A DNA stretch of 64,000 nt from M2408 sp040386975. GTDB lineage: Bacteria; Bacteroidota; Bacteroidia; Flavobacteriales_D; Crocinitomicaceae. The stretch is from assembly GCA_040386975.1 (NCBI GenBank), contig JAZKEO010000007.1, positions 124,001 to 188,000 on the forward strand. Reading direction: 5' to 3'. The position numbers and the translations under genes are program-made. The number at the start of each line of letters is the position of its first letter. The first letter of the stretch is position 1. Of this stretch, positions 1 to 7,525 are shown one piece after another. The notes under the pieces are model-generated. The model searched no databases. It saw nothing but the letters and a program-made list of their open reading frames with translations, and had not been told where the DNA came from.

Positions 1-673
1 CATTCTCAAATTGAGCTAAACTTGCGTGTTTTCCTGTGAAATTAATGTGTTCGTATATTTCGTCAGCAATCACAACAATGTGAGGATATTTTGCAATTAC
101 TTCAGATAAGGCTTTCAATTCTTCGAAAGAATAAACAGAACCTGTTGGATTACAAGGAGTTGAAAACATAATCATTTTCGTTTTCGGTGTAATCGCATCT
201 TCCAATTGTTTTGGTGTGATTTTAAAATCTGTATCAATCGAAGCGTGAATTATTACTGGAATTCCTTCGGCAACTTTCACGATTTCTACATAAGAAACCC
301 AGTAAGGAGCGGGAATAATTACTTCGTCTTTTGGGTCGATACAACTCAAAACGACATTTGCGATCGATTGTTTAGCGCCCGTTGAAACAATTATTTGTTC
401 TTTAGGATAGTTTAAATTGTTGTCACGTTTGAATTTTTGAGAAATCGCTTCACGTAAGTCATCGTAGCCAGGAACAGGAGTGTATTTTGTGAAATTTTGC
501 TCCATTCCTTCAATAGCTGCTTGTTTGATGAATTCAGGAGTGTTGAAATCTGGTTCACCTAAACTTAAGGAAATAATGTCCTTTCCTTGTGCTTTTAATT
601 CTCTTGAAATTCTCGACATCGCTAAGGTTGCCGATTCTTCCATTGCTTCTAAACGTTTTGATAATTGAATCAT
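1..673 (-). CDS. Pyridoxal-phosphate aspartate aminotransferase family protein, 3' part missing (runs off the left edge)
   Basis: The reverse strand is open from an ATG at 673 to the window edge, giving about 224 residues. The translation begins MIQLSKRLEAMEESATLAMS and contains SLGEPDFNTP, the YTPVPG segment, STGAKQSI and FSTPCNPTGS. This order is the fold-type I class I/II aminotransferase N-terminal half as in bacterial aspartate aminotransferase, with the Asn of NPTG contacting PLP. The catalytic lysine region lies beyond the window. Family assignment is firm. Substrate (aspartate versus a related amino or keto acid) is inferred from the resemblance to AspC-like enzymes. A TATTTTTG box on the reverse strand at 694-701 could be the -10 element. 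Confidence 0.93.
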   Translation of the reverse strand, partial: MIQLSKRLEAMEESATLAMSRISRELKAQGKDIISLSLGEPDFNTPEFIKQAAIEGMEQNFTKYTPVPGYDDLREAISQKFKRDNNLNYPKEQIIVSTGAKQSIANVVLSCIDPKDEVIIPAPYWVSYVEIVKVAEGIPVIIHASIDTDFKITPKQLEDAITPKTKMIMFSTPCNPTGSVYSFEELKALSEVIAKYPHIVVIADEIYEHINFTGKHASLAQFEN

Positions 674-693
674 TCTTTTGCAAAATATTTATG

Positions 694-701
694 CAAAAAT
701 A
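694..701 (-). promoter_or_regulatory. Candidate -7 box for the aminotransferase gene
   Basis: The reverse strand reads TATTTTTG, matching the Bacteroidota TAnnTTTG element about 20 bases before the ATG. No clear TTG lies 19-20 bases further upstream, so only half of the promoter is supported. Confidence 0.45.
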
Positions 702-815
702 AAAAGAATTAAATAGTTTGGGGTAGTTTTTTTGAAAATGATATTTTATTTGTATTATTGTCATGCTTAAAATAGTATTTGATATTTTGGGCTATTTTAA
801 ATTCCTTAAATAATT

Positions 816-1424
816 ATGAAAAAATATATTCTTATTCTAGTTTTAATTTTCAATGTAATCTTTACATTTTCACAATCATTAATTTTTAGTGTTAATGATA
901 ACCCAATAACTTTACAACCAAATGAAGAATATTTAAATATTCAGTTATGTGATTCAATTGAATTAATATCTTACAACGATGAATCAATTGATACTTCACA
1001 ATTTAACATTAAAAAAAGGATTGGAACTACAAGTTCTTTTGAGTTTTATTCAAATTATATGTTAAATAATAATATTTTAGAATTTACTGAGGTCGGAATT
1101 TATGCGATTTATATTTTGGGGAATTATTATTATTATATTTCTATTATTGAATGTTCAACTTCAGTAGTTAAAGAAAATAATTATTTTGGTATTCAAGAGT
1201 TAATTTCATTTCCTAATCCAATTATTGATAATATTACAATTAAATTCAATGCGAATAAAACAGATACACCAGTTTATGTATTTGATTTGAATGGTCAATT
1301 AGTTTATCTTGATAATGAAAACAAAGATATCGGGATGAACACTATTGAATTAAATACTTCCAAATTTAAAGAGGGAGTTTATTTGATTAAAGTAGGAAGT
1401 GAAACGGTTAAATTTGTGAAATAA
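816..1424 (+). CDS. Secreted protein with type A T9SS C-terminal sorting domain
   Basis: The 202-residue product begins with a classic signal peptide (two lysines, a hydrophobic stretch to about residue 18, then FSQS). It ends in a roughly 70-residue domain of the Por secretion system type A family: FPNPIIDNITI, then VYVFDLNGQLVY, then FKEGVYLIKVGSETVKFVK. Such tails direct proteins across the outer membrane by type IX secretion and are removed or exchanged for an anchor. The roughly 100-residue middle part is not recognised; it is Asn/Ile/Tyr-rich and probably the mature effector or a structural beta domain. It is a stand-alone gene followed by a strong hairpin terminator. The sorting-domain assignment is confident; the function of the mature part is unknown. 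Confidence 0.85.
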   Translation: MKKYILILVLIFNVIFTFSQSLIFSVNDNPITLQPNEEYLNIQLCDSIELISYNDESIDTSQFNIKKRIGTTSSFEFYSNYMLNNNILEFTEVGIYAIYILGNYYYYISIIECSTSVVKENNYFGIQELISFPNPIIDNITIKFNANKTDTPVYVFDLNGQLVYLDNENKDIGMNTIELNTSKFKEGVYLIKVGSETVKFVK

Positions 1425-1454
1425 AAAAATGACCACTTTTCAGTGGTCATTTTT
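1425..1454. terminator. Bidirectional intrinsic terminator
   Basis: AAAAATGACCACT, a TTTC loop and AGTGGTCATTTTT form a perfect 13-bp stem, with A-run and T-run flanks that work in both directions. It directly follows the stop codon of the sorting-domain protein. Confidence 0.85.
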
Positions 1455-1632
1455 AATACTACTTAAAAAAAATAATTTTAAGCCCTTTTTTTGAAATTTG
1501 AAATTTTTTGATTCTTTTCAAGAATTTTAAAAGCAATAATAAAATTACTGTATTCATAGTTTACTTTTGAGCTAATTTTTATTCCATTTAGTGAAAAATG
1601 GTGCTATTAATATGTGCTCATCCCATATCAGC

Positions 1633-1890
1633 TTAATTATATATTGTTTTTTTATCAATTTGTTTACTGTTTAGCATGTTATTCCTAAGATTTTTTCTTT
1701 TGTCATCATAAAATTTCATAAGTCCTTCTAAGCGAATTAGTTCATTTGTGGTTAATTGACAATAATTTTTATTCATTGATAATTCGATTTCAACATAGAT
1801 TAGTTTAAAATATATTTGAGCTATTTCTCTTAATTTGTCACTTAACAAGTTGATTTTTTTAATTTGTAATTGTTTCTTAATTGATTTCAT
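1633..1890 (-). CDS. Small Lys/Asn-rich hypothetical protein
   Basis: An 85-residue reading frame that I do not recognise. It is rich in Lys, Asn, Leu and Ile, has no signal peptide or membrane segment, and looks helical, with heptad-like Leu spacing around residues 1-30 and 50-75. It lies between a terminator and the divergently oriented antitoxin-like mini-gene, in a very AT-rich stretch. No TAnnTTTG box is apparent upstream on its strand, so expression is doubtful. It may be a real small gene associated with accessory DNA or a chance frame. Confidence 0.35.
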   Translation of the reverse strand: MKSIKKQLQIKKINLLSDKLREIAQIYFKLIYVEIELSMNKNYCQLTTNELIRLEGLMKFYDDKRKNLRNNMLNSKQIDKKTIYN

Positions 1891-1946
1891 AAATTGTTGT
1901 TTTTTGTTTTTATTAATTTATATATTATTTGGTTTTAAGTCTGTTT

Positions 1947-1976
1947 TTGAATATTCCTTAAACTTTTGTATCTTTG
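1947..1976 (+). promoter_or_regulatory. Promoter of the antitoxin-like mini-gene
   Basis: TTG at 1947-1949 (within TTTTTG), a 19-base spacer and TATCTTTG at 1969-1976 match the Bacteroidota housekeeping promoter (TTG-N19-TAnnTTTG). The sequence around the -7 box (TTTTGTATCTTTGTTTAAA) closely resembles that of the toxin-antitoxin operon at 53.5 kb. Confidence 0.7.
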
Positions 1977-2020
1977 TTTAAAATATTTTAAAATTGAAAA
2001 AGATTAAACAATTGCATAAA

Positions 2021-2128
2021 ATGAAGCTTCCAAATAAAGAAACGCTTAAAGCAATGCAAGAAGTTAAAGATAGAAAAGTTATAAGTGCTGAAAATGTTGA
2101 CGAGCTAATGAAAAAACTATTAGCTTGA
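2021..2128 (+). CDS. RelB/DinJ-like antitoxin C-terminal fragment or orphan mini-antitoxin
   Basis: A 35-residue frame from ATG 2021 (or TTG 1994, in frame, 44 residues). The peptide runs LPNKETLKAMQEVKDR, then KVISAENVDELMKKLLA. This pattern of a Lys/Glu-rich helix, a short turn and a terminal DELMKKL helix is how many RelB/DinJ-family antitoxins end, the part that wraps the toxin. The N-terminal DNA-binding region is absent and no toxin gene follows. A good promoter precedes it, so it may be a decayed toxin-antitoxin locus that is still transcribed, or a genuine solitary antitoxin. Confidence 0.5.
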   Translation: MKLPNKETLKAMQEVKDRKVISAENVDELMKKLLA

Positions 2129-2213
2129 TTTAAATTAAATCTCTTTTATTCTTCACTTTTAGTTTTTCACTCTTCATTCTCCACTTTTTAACAAACATTA
2201 TCTTACTGACATT

Positions 2214-2244
2214 TTGACAGATTGAAAATAAAATCTTATTTTTG
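2214..2244 (+). promoter_or_regulatory. Promoter of miaB
   Basis: TTG at 2214-2216, a 20-base spacer and TATTTTTG at 2237-2244 match the Bacteroidota TTG/TAnnTTTG pair. The miaB ATG is 21 bases after the -7 box. Confidence 0.65.
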
Positions 2245-2264
2245 CCTTTGATTTAAAAGAAACA

Positions 2265-3701
2265 ATGAGCAAATTCGATTTTGGACAAAATAAAACGATT
2301 GATGAATCCCGTCAGGGAGAAGCAATTTTAAGTGACAACAAAGGAAAATCCAACGGAAAAAAATTATATTTAGAAAGTTACGGTTGTGCAATGAATTTCT
2401 CTGATAGTGAGGTTGTTGCGTCAATTTTGGCAAATGAAGGTTACGAAACTACACGAAATTCGGAAGAAGCGGATGTTATTTTACTAAATACCTGTTCCAT
2501 TCGTGACAATGCAGAGCAACGTGTAAACAAAAGATTATTTGATTTCAAGCAACAAAAGAAAAATAATCCAGGTTTGGTTGTTGGGATTTTGGGTTGTATG
2601 GCCGAACGTTTGAAAGAAAATTTGTTAGATCAGCAAAAATTAGTTGATTTAGTCGCTGGACCAGATTCTTACAGAGATTTACCGAAATTGATTATGGAAG
2701 TTGGCGTTGGACAAAAGGCAGTAAATGTCTTACTTTCAAGAGAAGAAACGTATGGAGATATTAGTCCTGTTCGTTTAGATAATTCGGGTGTTTCCGCTTT
2801 TGTTTCCATCACGCGCGGTTGCGACAATATGTGTTCTTTTTGTGTTGTTCCTTTCACAAGGGGTCGTGAACGTTCACGAGACCCAAAAACGATTGTTCAA
2901 GAATGTCAAGATTTATTTGAAAACGGTTACCGTGAAGTTGTTCTTTTAGGACAAAACGTGGATAGTTATCGTTGGAACATGAGTTCAAAAGGAGAAATCA
3001 AGGACGAAAATCAAGAAACGACAAATTTTACGCAGTTACTGGAAATGGTTGCACAAGTGAATCCGCTTTTGAGAGTTCGTTTTTCAACCTCTCATCCAAA
3101 AGACATGACTGATGATGTGATTGAAATGATGGTAAAATACGACAACATTTGTTCGCACATTCATCTTCCTGTTCAGTCAGGAAATACAGAAGTTTTAGCA
3201 AAAATGAATCGTGGATATTCCAGAGAATGGTATTTGAATCGCATTGAAGCAATACGTAGAATTTATCCTGAATGTGTTATCACAACTGATATTATCGCAG
3301 GATTTTGTGGCGAAACGGAAGAGCAACACCAAGATACCTTGAGTTTATTAGATGAAGTTGAATTTAGTTTTGCTTACATGTACACGTATTCTGAGCGACC
3401 AAAAACATTGGCAGAACGTAAATACGAAGACGATGTTCCTGAAAAGGTAAAAAGTAGAAGGTTGACTGAGATTATCGATAAGCAATTGCAATATGCTTTG
3501 AAAGTAAATCAACAACAAATAGGACAAATTCAAGAAGTTTTAGTTGAAGGAACCTCTAAAAAATCACAGGAGGAATTGGTAGGAAGAAATTCCTCTAATA
3601 TAAAAGTTGTTTTCCCAAAAAGCAATTTTGAAAAAGGGATGTATGTGAAAGTGAAAATTGTTTCATGTACATCAGCTACGATGATTGGGGAATTGGTTTG
3701 A
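2265..3701 (+). CDS. miaB: tRNA-2-methylthio-N6-dimethylallyladenosine synthase MiaB
   Basis: A 478-residue radical-SAM methylthiotransferase, which adds the 2-methylthio group to i6A37 of tRNAs reading UNN codons. The N-terminal UPF0004 domain holds the auxiliary iron-sulfur cysteines (Cys41 in YGCAMN, Cys77 in NTCSIR, Cys111 in LGCMAE). The radical-SAM CxxxCxxC is Cys186/190/193 in RGCDNMCSFCVVPFTRG. A TRAM RNA-binding domain fills the last 65 residues or so. Length is normal. About 30 residues precede the UPF0004 domain. It has its own promoter. The order miaB, sigma-54 activator, lptE, secG is, as I recall, conserved in Flavobacteriia; here an extra GxxExxY gene interrupts it. Confidence 0.97.
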   Translation: MSKFDFGQNKTIDESRQGEAILSDNKGKSNGKKLYLESYGCAMNFSDSEVVASILANEGYETTRNSEEADVILLNTCSIRDNAEQRVNKRLFDFKQQKKNNPGLVVGILGCMAERLKENLLDQQKLVDLVAGPDSYRDLPKLIMEVGVGQKAVNVLLSREETYGDISPVRLDNSGVSAFVSITRGCDNMCSFCVVPFTRGRERSRDPKTIVQECQDLFENGYREVVLLGQNVDSYRWNMSSKGEIKDENQETTNFTQLLEMVAQVNPLLRVRFSTSHPKDMTDDVIEMMVKYDNICSHIHLPVQSGNTEVLAKMNRGYSREWYLNRIEAIRRIYPECVITTDIIAGFCGETEEQHQDTLSLLDEVEFSFAYMYTYSERPKTLAERKYEDDVPEKVKSRRLTEIIDKQLQYALKVNQQQIGQIQEVLVEGTSKKSQEELVGRNSSNIKVVFPKSNFEKGMYVKVKIVSCTSATMIGELV

Positions 3702-3716
3702 TTTAATTTTTTTAGT

Positions 3717-3751
3717 CACAAAGGCACAAAGTTTACACAAAGAGCACAAAG
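3717..3751. repeat. Four irregular CACAAAG repeats
   Basis: CACAAAG occurs at 3717-3723, 3725-3731, 3736-3742 and 3745-3751, just downstream of miaB. The reverse complement CTTTGTG appears at 4262-4268, on the other side of the GxxExxY gene. The array therefore marks the left edge of that cassette. Confidence 0.7.
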
Positions 3752-3790
3752 TGAAAAAATAAAACATTAACTATTAAAAAATAATTCCTA

Positions 3791-3853
3791 GTGAACCTCG
3801 TGTTTCCTTAGTGACTTCGTGTCAAAATGAGTTTTACAAAGTAAACGAATGAT
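3791..3853 (+). repeat. Left copy of a 63-bp direct repeat flanking the GxxExxY gene
   Basis: This stretch (starting GTGAACCTCGTG, ending GTAAACGAATGAT) recurs at 4266-4328 with only two differences (C/A at position 6, A/C at position 24). The period is 475 bp and encloses the whole GxxExxY gene. The two copies lie directly upstream of the GxxExxY start and of the sigma-54 activator start respectively. Confidence 0.9.
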
Positions 3854-3868
3854 AAAAAAATAAAAACA

Positions 3869-4252
3869 ATGACAGAAAATAAAATTTCAGAAATAGTATT
3901 TGATTTAGGCTTAAAAATTCACAGAACTTTAGGTCCAGGTTTACTTGAAAGTGCTTACGAAGAATGTTTATTTTATGAATTAGATAGATTTGGTTTTGAA
4001 GTTGAAAGACAAAAATATCTACCTTTAGTTTATGAGGATATAAAGTTAGAAAAAGGCTATGTTGTTGATATTATGGTTGAAAAGAAAGTTATAATTGAAT
4101 TAAAAGTAGTTAAAGAATTGAGCGATTTACATAAAGCACAATTATTAACATATTTAAAATTAAGTGATTGTAAATTAGGCTTGTTGATTAATTTCAATTC
4201 GACCTTATTTAAAAGTGGAGTAAAAAGAGTTATTAATGGATATTTGGATTAA
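3869..4252 (+). CDS. GxxExxY family protein (PDDEXK-like)
   Basis: A 127-residue protein carrying the family signature: HRTLGPGLLESAYEECLFYEL around residues 17-37 (Gly-x-x-Glu-x-x-Tyr), followed by EKKVIIELKVVKEL around residues 70-84, where Glu and Lys resemble the E-x-K of PD-(D/E)XK nucleases. The C-terminal part (LLINFNSTLFKSGVKRV) is also typical. The biochemical role of this family is not established; the fold suggests a nuclease-like core. It is an interposed gene between miaB and the sigma-54 regulator, and near-identical 63-bp repeats on both sides suggest that it arrived as a cassette. Confidence 0.9.
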   Translation: MTENKISEIVFDLGLKIHRTLGPGLLESAYEECLFYELDRFGFEVERQKYLPLVYEDIKLEKGYVVDIMVEKKVIIELKVVKELSDLHKAQLLTYLKLSDCKLGLLINFNSTLFKSGVKRVINGYLD

Positions 4253-4265
4253 ATAAAATCTCTTT

Positions 4266-4328
4266 GTGAAACTCGTGTTTCCTTAGTGCCTTCGTGTCAA
4301 AATGAGTTTTACAAAGTAAACGAATGAT
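4266..4328 (+). repeat. Right copy of the 63-bp direct repeat
   Basis: 61 of 63 positions match the copy at 3791-3853. It ends three bases before the ATG of the sigma-54 activator, so the repeat forms that gene's immediate 5' region. The left copy is set up the same way before the GxxExxY gene. Confidence 0.9.
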
Positions 4329-4331
4329 TAA

Positions 4332-5573
4332 ATGAATATACAACAAATAAAACAACGTTTCGGGATAATCGGTAATTCACCGCAATTAAACCGTGCTTTA
4401 GAAGTTGCAGCTCAAGTTGCTCCAACGGATATTTCTGTTTTAGTAACGGGAGAAAGTGGTACAGGAAAAGAAATTATTCCGCAAGTAATTCATCAAATGA
4501 GTTCCAGAAAACATGGCGAATACATTGCTGTAAACTGTGGTGCAATTCCTGAAGGTACAATCGATTCTGAATTATTTGGGCACGAAAAAGGTTCATTTAC
4601 AGGAGCTGTTGGTGGTCGTGATGGATATTTTCAAGTAGCAGATGGAGGAACAATTTTTTTAGATGAGGTTGCTGAACTTCCAATGCAGACACAAGTGCGA
4701 CTTTTACGTGTTTTAGAAACAGGAGAATTTATAAAAGTAGGTTCTTCAAAAGTGATTAAAACGAACGTGCGTGTTGTTGCTGCTACAAATGAAAACATGG
4801 GACGTGCGATTCAAAGTGGGAAATTTAGAGAAGATTTATTGTACCGTTTGAGTACTGTTCCGATTCAACTTCCAGCCTTGAAACAACGAAAAGACGACAT
4901 TCACTTGTTATTCAGAAAATTTGCGATTGATTTTGCAGATAAATACAGAATGCCAGTCATAAAACTAACTGATGACGCCGTTCATATTCTTGAAAATTAT
5001 ACTTGGCCAGGAAATATCCGTCAGTTGAAAAATTTAGTGGAACAAATTTCGGTTATCGAAAATAAAAGAGAAATTGATGGAATGCTTTTAAATTCGTACA
5101 TTCCACAAGTTGATCCACATTCTTCAGGTTTGATAAAAACGTCGGAAGCTGATAATTTTTCAGAACGTGAATTGATGTATAAATTTCTTTTTGACATGAA
5201 AAGTGATTTGTCGGATTTGAAAAAATTGGTTGCAGAATTAATTAATCATGGAAGCGAATTTAAGTTAAATCCTGATCAAGCTGCAATGATGAATCGTGTT
5301 TACAGCGATATTGTTCCAGCAAACGAAAAAGCAAATTTACTTCCTACACCACTTCCAAAAGAAGAATTTCATCACAATGAAGTAAATTATGCTCAAGATT
5401 TTCAAGAGCATGAAGAAGTAGAAGAATCACTTTCTTTAGAAGACAGAGAAAAAGAATTGATTGAAAAGGCTCTAACAAAACACCGCGGGAAACGAAAATA
5501 TGCTGCTGAAGAATTAGGTATTTCTGAGCGTACACTTTATAGAAAAATTAAAGAATTTAACTTGGAAGGTTAA
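4332..5573 (+). CDS. Sigma-54-dependent transcriptional activator (AAA+ plus Fis-type HTH)
   Basis: A 413-residue bacterial enhancer-binding protein without an N-terminal receiver or sensor domain. The AAA+ domain starts almost at residue 1: Walker A GESGTGKE at 40-47, the sigma-54 contact loop GSFTGA at 87-92, Walker B GGTIFLDE at 105-112, and the RQLKNLVEQ sensor II region near 220. A variable, acidic linker of about 140 residues follows. The end is a Fis-like helix-turn-helix (KRKYAAEELGISERTLYRKIKEF). Lack of a regulatory domain implies control by abundance or a partner. The stop overlaps the lptE start by one base (TAATG), so the two are translationally coupled. Confidence 0.93.
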   Translation: MNIQQIKQRFGIIGNSPQLNRALEVAAQVAPTDISVLVTGESGTGKEIIPQVIHQMSSRKHGEYIAVNCGAIPEGTIDSELFGHEKGSFTGAVGGRDGYFQVADGGTIFLDEVAELPMQTQVRLLRVLETGEFIKVGSSKVIKTNVRVVAATNENMGRAIQSGKFREDLLYRLSTVPIQLPALKQRKDDIHLLFRKFAIDFADKYRMPVIKLTDDAVHILENYTWPGNIRQLKNLVEQISVIENKREIDGMLLNSYIPQVDPHSSGLIKTSEADNFSERELMYKFLFDMKSDLSDLKKLVAELINHGSEFKLNPDQAAMMNRVYSDIVPANEKANLLPTPLPKEEFHHNEVNYAQDFQEHEEVEESLSLEDREKELIEKALTKHRGKRKYAAEELGISERTLYRKIKEFNLEG

Positions 5574-6097
5574 TGAATTATTTAAAAAAAATAGCTTTAA
5601 GTTTTGGATTTTTACTTGTTCTAAGTTCATGCTGGCCAACAAGTATTTCTTTTAAGGATAAAGGTTCTATGCCCGAAGAATGGCACTTTTTTTCTGTGAA
5701 AACATTAGAAAATAATGCTCCAAATTCTCCTTTGAGTTATCCCGCAAATTTATCGGAAGCCATAAAAGATGGGGTTCAAAATAATACGCGTTTGAAGTTG
5801 AATTCAGGAAATGTAAGTACTTCTGAAGTTCAAATCGAAGGAGTAATAACAAATTATGCAATTACTCCAATCGCGCTTCAAGAAGGAGATGTTGCAGCAA
5901 AAAATAGGTTAACCATTTCAGCAAGTTTTAGTATTTTTATCAAAAAACCGAAGGAAGATGAAATGAAATTGACGAGCACACGTTTTTTTGATTACGACAG
6001 TAACAGCGACTTTAACTCCGTTGAAGCCAATTTAATTGAGGAAATCAACAAGCAAATTGTACAAGATGTGATTAATAAACTTTTATCGAATTGGTAA
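5573..6097 (+). CDS. lptE: LptE-like LPS-assembly lipoprotein
   Basis: A 174-residue lipoprotein. The signal peptide ends in the lipobox VLSSC with Cys20 as the lipidation site. The body matches the LptE family of Bacteroidota: SISFKDKGSMPEEWHFFSVKT at the start, then beta strands with VQIEGVITNYAITPIA and NRLTISASFSIFI, and a C-terminal amphipathic helix (NKQIVQDVINKLLSNW). LptE plugs the LptD barrel and helps deliver LPS to the outer leaflet. It is coupled to the sigma-54 activator by a one-base overlap and followed by the acidic protein gene after 54 bp. The family call is strong from both sequence and context. Confidence 0.88.
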   Translation: MNYLKKIALSFGFLLVLSSCWPTSISFKDKGSMPEEWHFFSVKTLENNAPNSPLSYPANLSEAIKDGVQNNTRLKLNSGNVSTSEVQIEGVITNYAITPIALQEGDVAAKNRLTISASFSIFIKKPKEDEMKLTSTRFFDYDSNSDFNSVEANLIEEINKQIVQDVINKLLSNW

Positions 6098-6151
6098 TTT
6101 TTTTAGACTTTAAGACATAAGATAATAGACATAAGACTTTAGGAAATAATT

Positions 6152-7042
6152 ATGAATACAGATATTTTACTTCAAAAAATTAAAAACCCACATTTAATTG
6201 AGCAAACGGACATTGCTTTGTTGAAGAATTTGTCTGATAAATATCCGTTTACCCAGCTTTATCCAATTTTATATTTAAAAGCACTTTCTCTACATAAAAA
6301 TTTACTTTTTGAAGATGAATTAAAAAATTACGCTTACAGAATTACGGATAGAACAAAACTTTACGATTTAATTTATTCTTTTGAAACTTCGACTAGCTCA
6401 GTTTCCTACGAGGAAGAAGCATTTGTTTCTGATGAAATTGTCATTGAAGAAGAAGTAAAAATTGAATCAATAGCTCCAGAAGTTGAAACAGTCGAAGAGA
6501 TTTTAACAAAAGAAACTGTTGTTGAAAACGAGGAGCATATCGAATTTGAAACTACAGAAAAAGCTTCAAATGAAGCTGTAAATGTAGCACATGAAGACTT
6601 TTTAGAAAAAGAGATTTTATCAAATATTATCGCTTCTTCATATTCATTGGAGATGGAGCAAAGTGTGGATGAAGAAATTCAAGAAACAAAAACTCCTCAC
6701 GTTGACATCCATGAAAGCCGAAGTTTTTCTTCTTGGTTATCAATTCCATCAGAAAAAACGAGCGAATCAATTACAGTTTCAAAGAAAATCATCGATGACT
6801 TTATTCAAAATGAAAAACCTATTGAAAAACCTAAAACGGAATTTTATTCTGCACCCAAAAAAGCCAAAGAAAGTGTTAGCGACGACAGATTAATTTATAC
6901 CGAAACTTTAGCGAATATTTTTGCTTTACAAGGAAATTATCCGAAAGCAATTGTGGCTTTTGAACAGTTAAAATTGACTTCGCCAGAAAGAGCAGACTTT
7001 TTTGAGCAAAAAATTAAAGAATTCAAGAAAAAAATCAATTAA
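6152..7042 (+). CDS. Acidic hypothetical protein with a C-terminal TPR-like segment
   Basis: A 296-residue protein of the kind found between lptE and secG in flavobacteria; it has no named function. Residues 1-80 are helical and hydrophobic (LLQKIKNPHLIEQTDIALLKNLSDKYP). About 80-190 are strongly Glu/Val-rich and probably disordered. The last 50 residues (ETLANIFALQGNYPKAIVAFEQLKLTSPERADFFEQKIKEF) look like one tetratricopeptide unit. No signal peptide is seen, so it is cytoplasmic. It may be a scaffold or adaptor; that is a guess. Short repeats of AGACATAAGA and AGACTTTA occupy the 54-bp gap before it. Confidence 0.75.
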   Translation: MNTDILLQKIKNPHLIEQTDIALLKNLSDKYPFTQLYPILYLKALSLHKNLLFEDELKNYAYRITDRTKLYDLIYSFETSTSSVSYEEEAFVSDEIVIEEEVKIESIAPEVETVEEILTKETVVENEEHIEFETTEKASNEAVNVAHEDFLEKEILSNIIASSYSLEMEQSVDEEIQETKTPHVDIHESRSFSSWLSIPSEKTSESITVSKKIIDDFIQNEKPIEKPKTEFYSAPKKAKESVSDDRLIYTETLANIFALQGNYPKAIVAFEQLKLTSPERADFFEQKIKEFKKKIN

Positions 7043-7065
7043 AAACGCTTTTCAGATAATTATCC

Positions 7066-7096
7066 TTGACATTAAGATAAAAAAAGCGTTACTTTG
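7066..7096 (+). promoter_or_regulatory. Candidate promoter of secG
   Basis: TTGACA starts at 7066 and a variant -7 element, TTACTTTG, lies at 7089-7096, with about 20 bases between. The -7 box has one spacer base fewer than TAnnTTTG (TA-C-TTTG), so this is a weaker match than the other promoters in the window. Confidence 0.45.
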
Positions 7097-7136
7097 CACA
7101 AAATTAGCATTAAAAATCATCAAAATAGAATTATAA

Positions 7137-7436
7137 ATGACAACTTTATTATCAATCATCATCATTTTAGCTAGTATCTTATTAGTTTTTATCGTATTCA
7201 TTCAAAATCCAAAAGGTGGAGGTTTATCTTCTGATTTTGGTGCTGCTTCGCAACTTGGTGGAGTTCAAAAAACAAATGATTTCGTTGAAAAATCTACTTG
7301 GACTTTGGCTACAGTAATCGCAGTTGTGAGTATCATGCTTACAATTATGAAAACTCCTGAGAAACCAAAAATGATTGAAGAGCCAGCAACTGAACAAGGT
7401 CCACAAGATGGAAAACCAGCTCAGCCAGCAAAATAA
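7137..7436 (+). CDS. secG: Preprotein translocase subunit SecG
   Basis: A 99-residue inner-membrane protein with two transmembrane helices (about 3-22 and 54-72). They are separated by the conserved SecG loop NPKGGGLSSDFG (residues 24-35) and the LGGVQKTNDFVEK segment. The C-terminal tail is Pro/Glu/Gln-rich and hydrophilic, common in Bacteroidota. SecG assists SecYE and SecA in protein export. It has its own likely promoter and is closed by a hairpin terminator. Confidence 0.96.
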   Translation: MTTLLSIIIILASILLVFIVFIQNPKGGGLSSDFGAASQLGGVQKTNDFVEKSTWTLATVIAVVSIMLTIMKTPEKPKMIEEPATEQGPQDGKPAQPAK

Positions 7437-7458
7437 GCTTAGATAAATATTTATTTAA

Positions 7459-7490
7459 AAGTCAATAAGTTTTTCTTATTGACTTTTTTT
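7459..7490 (+). terminator. Intrinsic terminator after secG
   Basis: AAGTCAATAAG, a TTTTT loop and CTTATTGACTT form an 11-bp perfect stem followed by a T-run (7486-7490). Confidence 0.85.
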
Positions 7491-7525
7491 GTGCTCAAAT
7501 TTCAAAAAAGTTTTATATTTATTGC

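Noticed and set aside
1460..1632. Possible RNA gene in the AT-rich gap after the first terminator
   Set aside because: No tRNA-like or stable stem structure and no promoter was visible; I see nothing in it.
2130..2200. CTTCACTTTTAGTTTTTCACTCTTCATTCTCCAC run as a regulatory repeat
   Set aside because: The CTTCAxTT-like units are irregular, no dyad is present, and the stretch lies before a complete miaB promoter, so it is probably low-complexity spacer.
3717..3751. CACAAAG repeats as a CRISPR array
   Set aside because: The unit is only 7 bp with 1-4 bp spacing. There are no spacers of 25-40 bp and no cas gene in the window.
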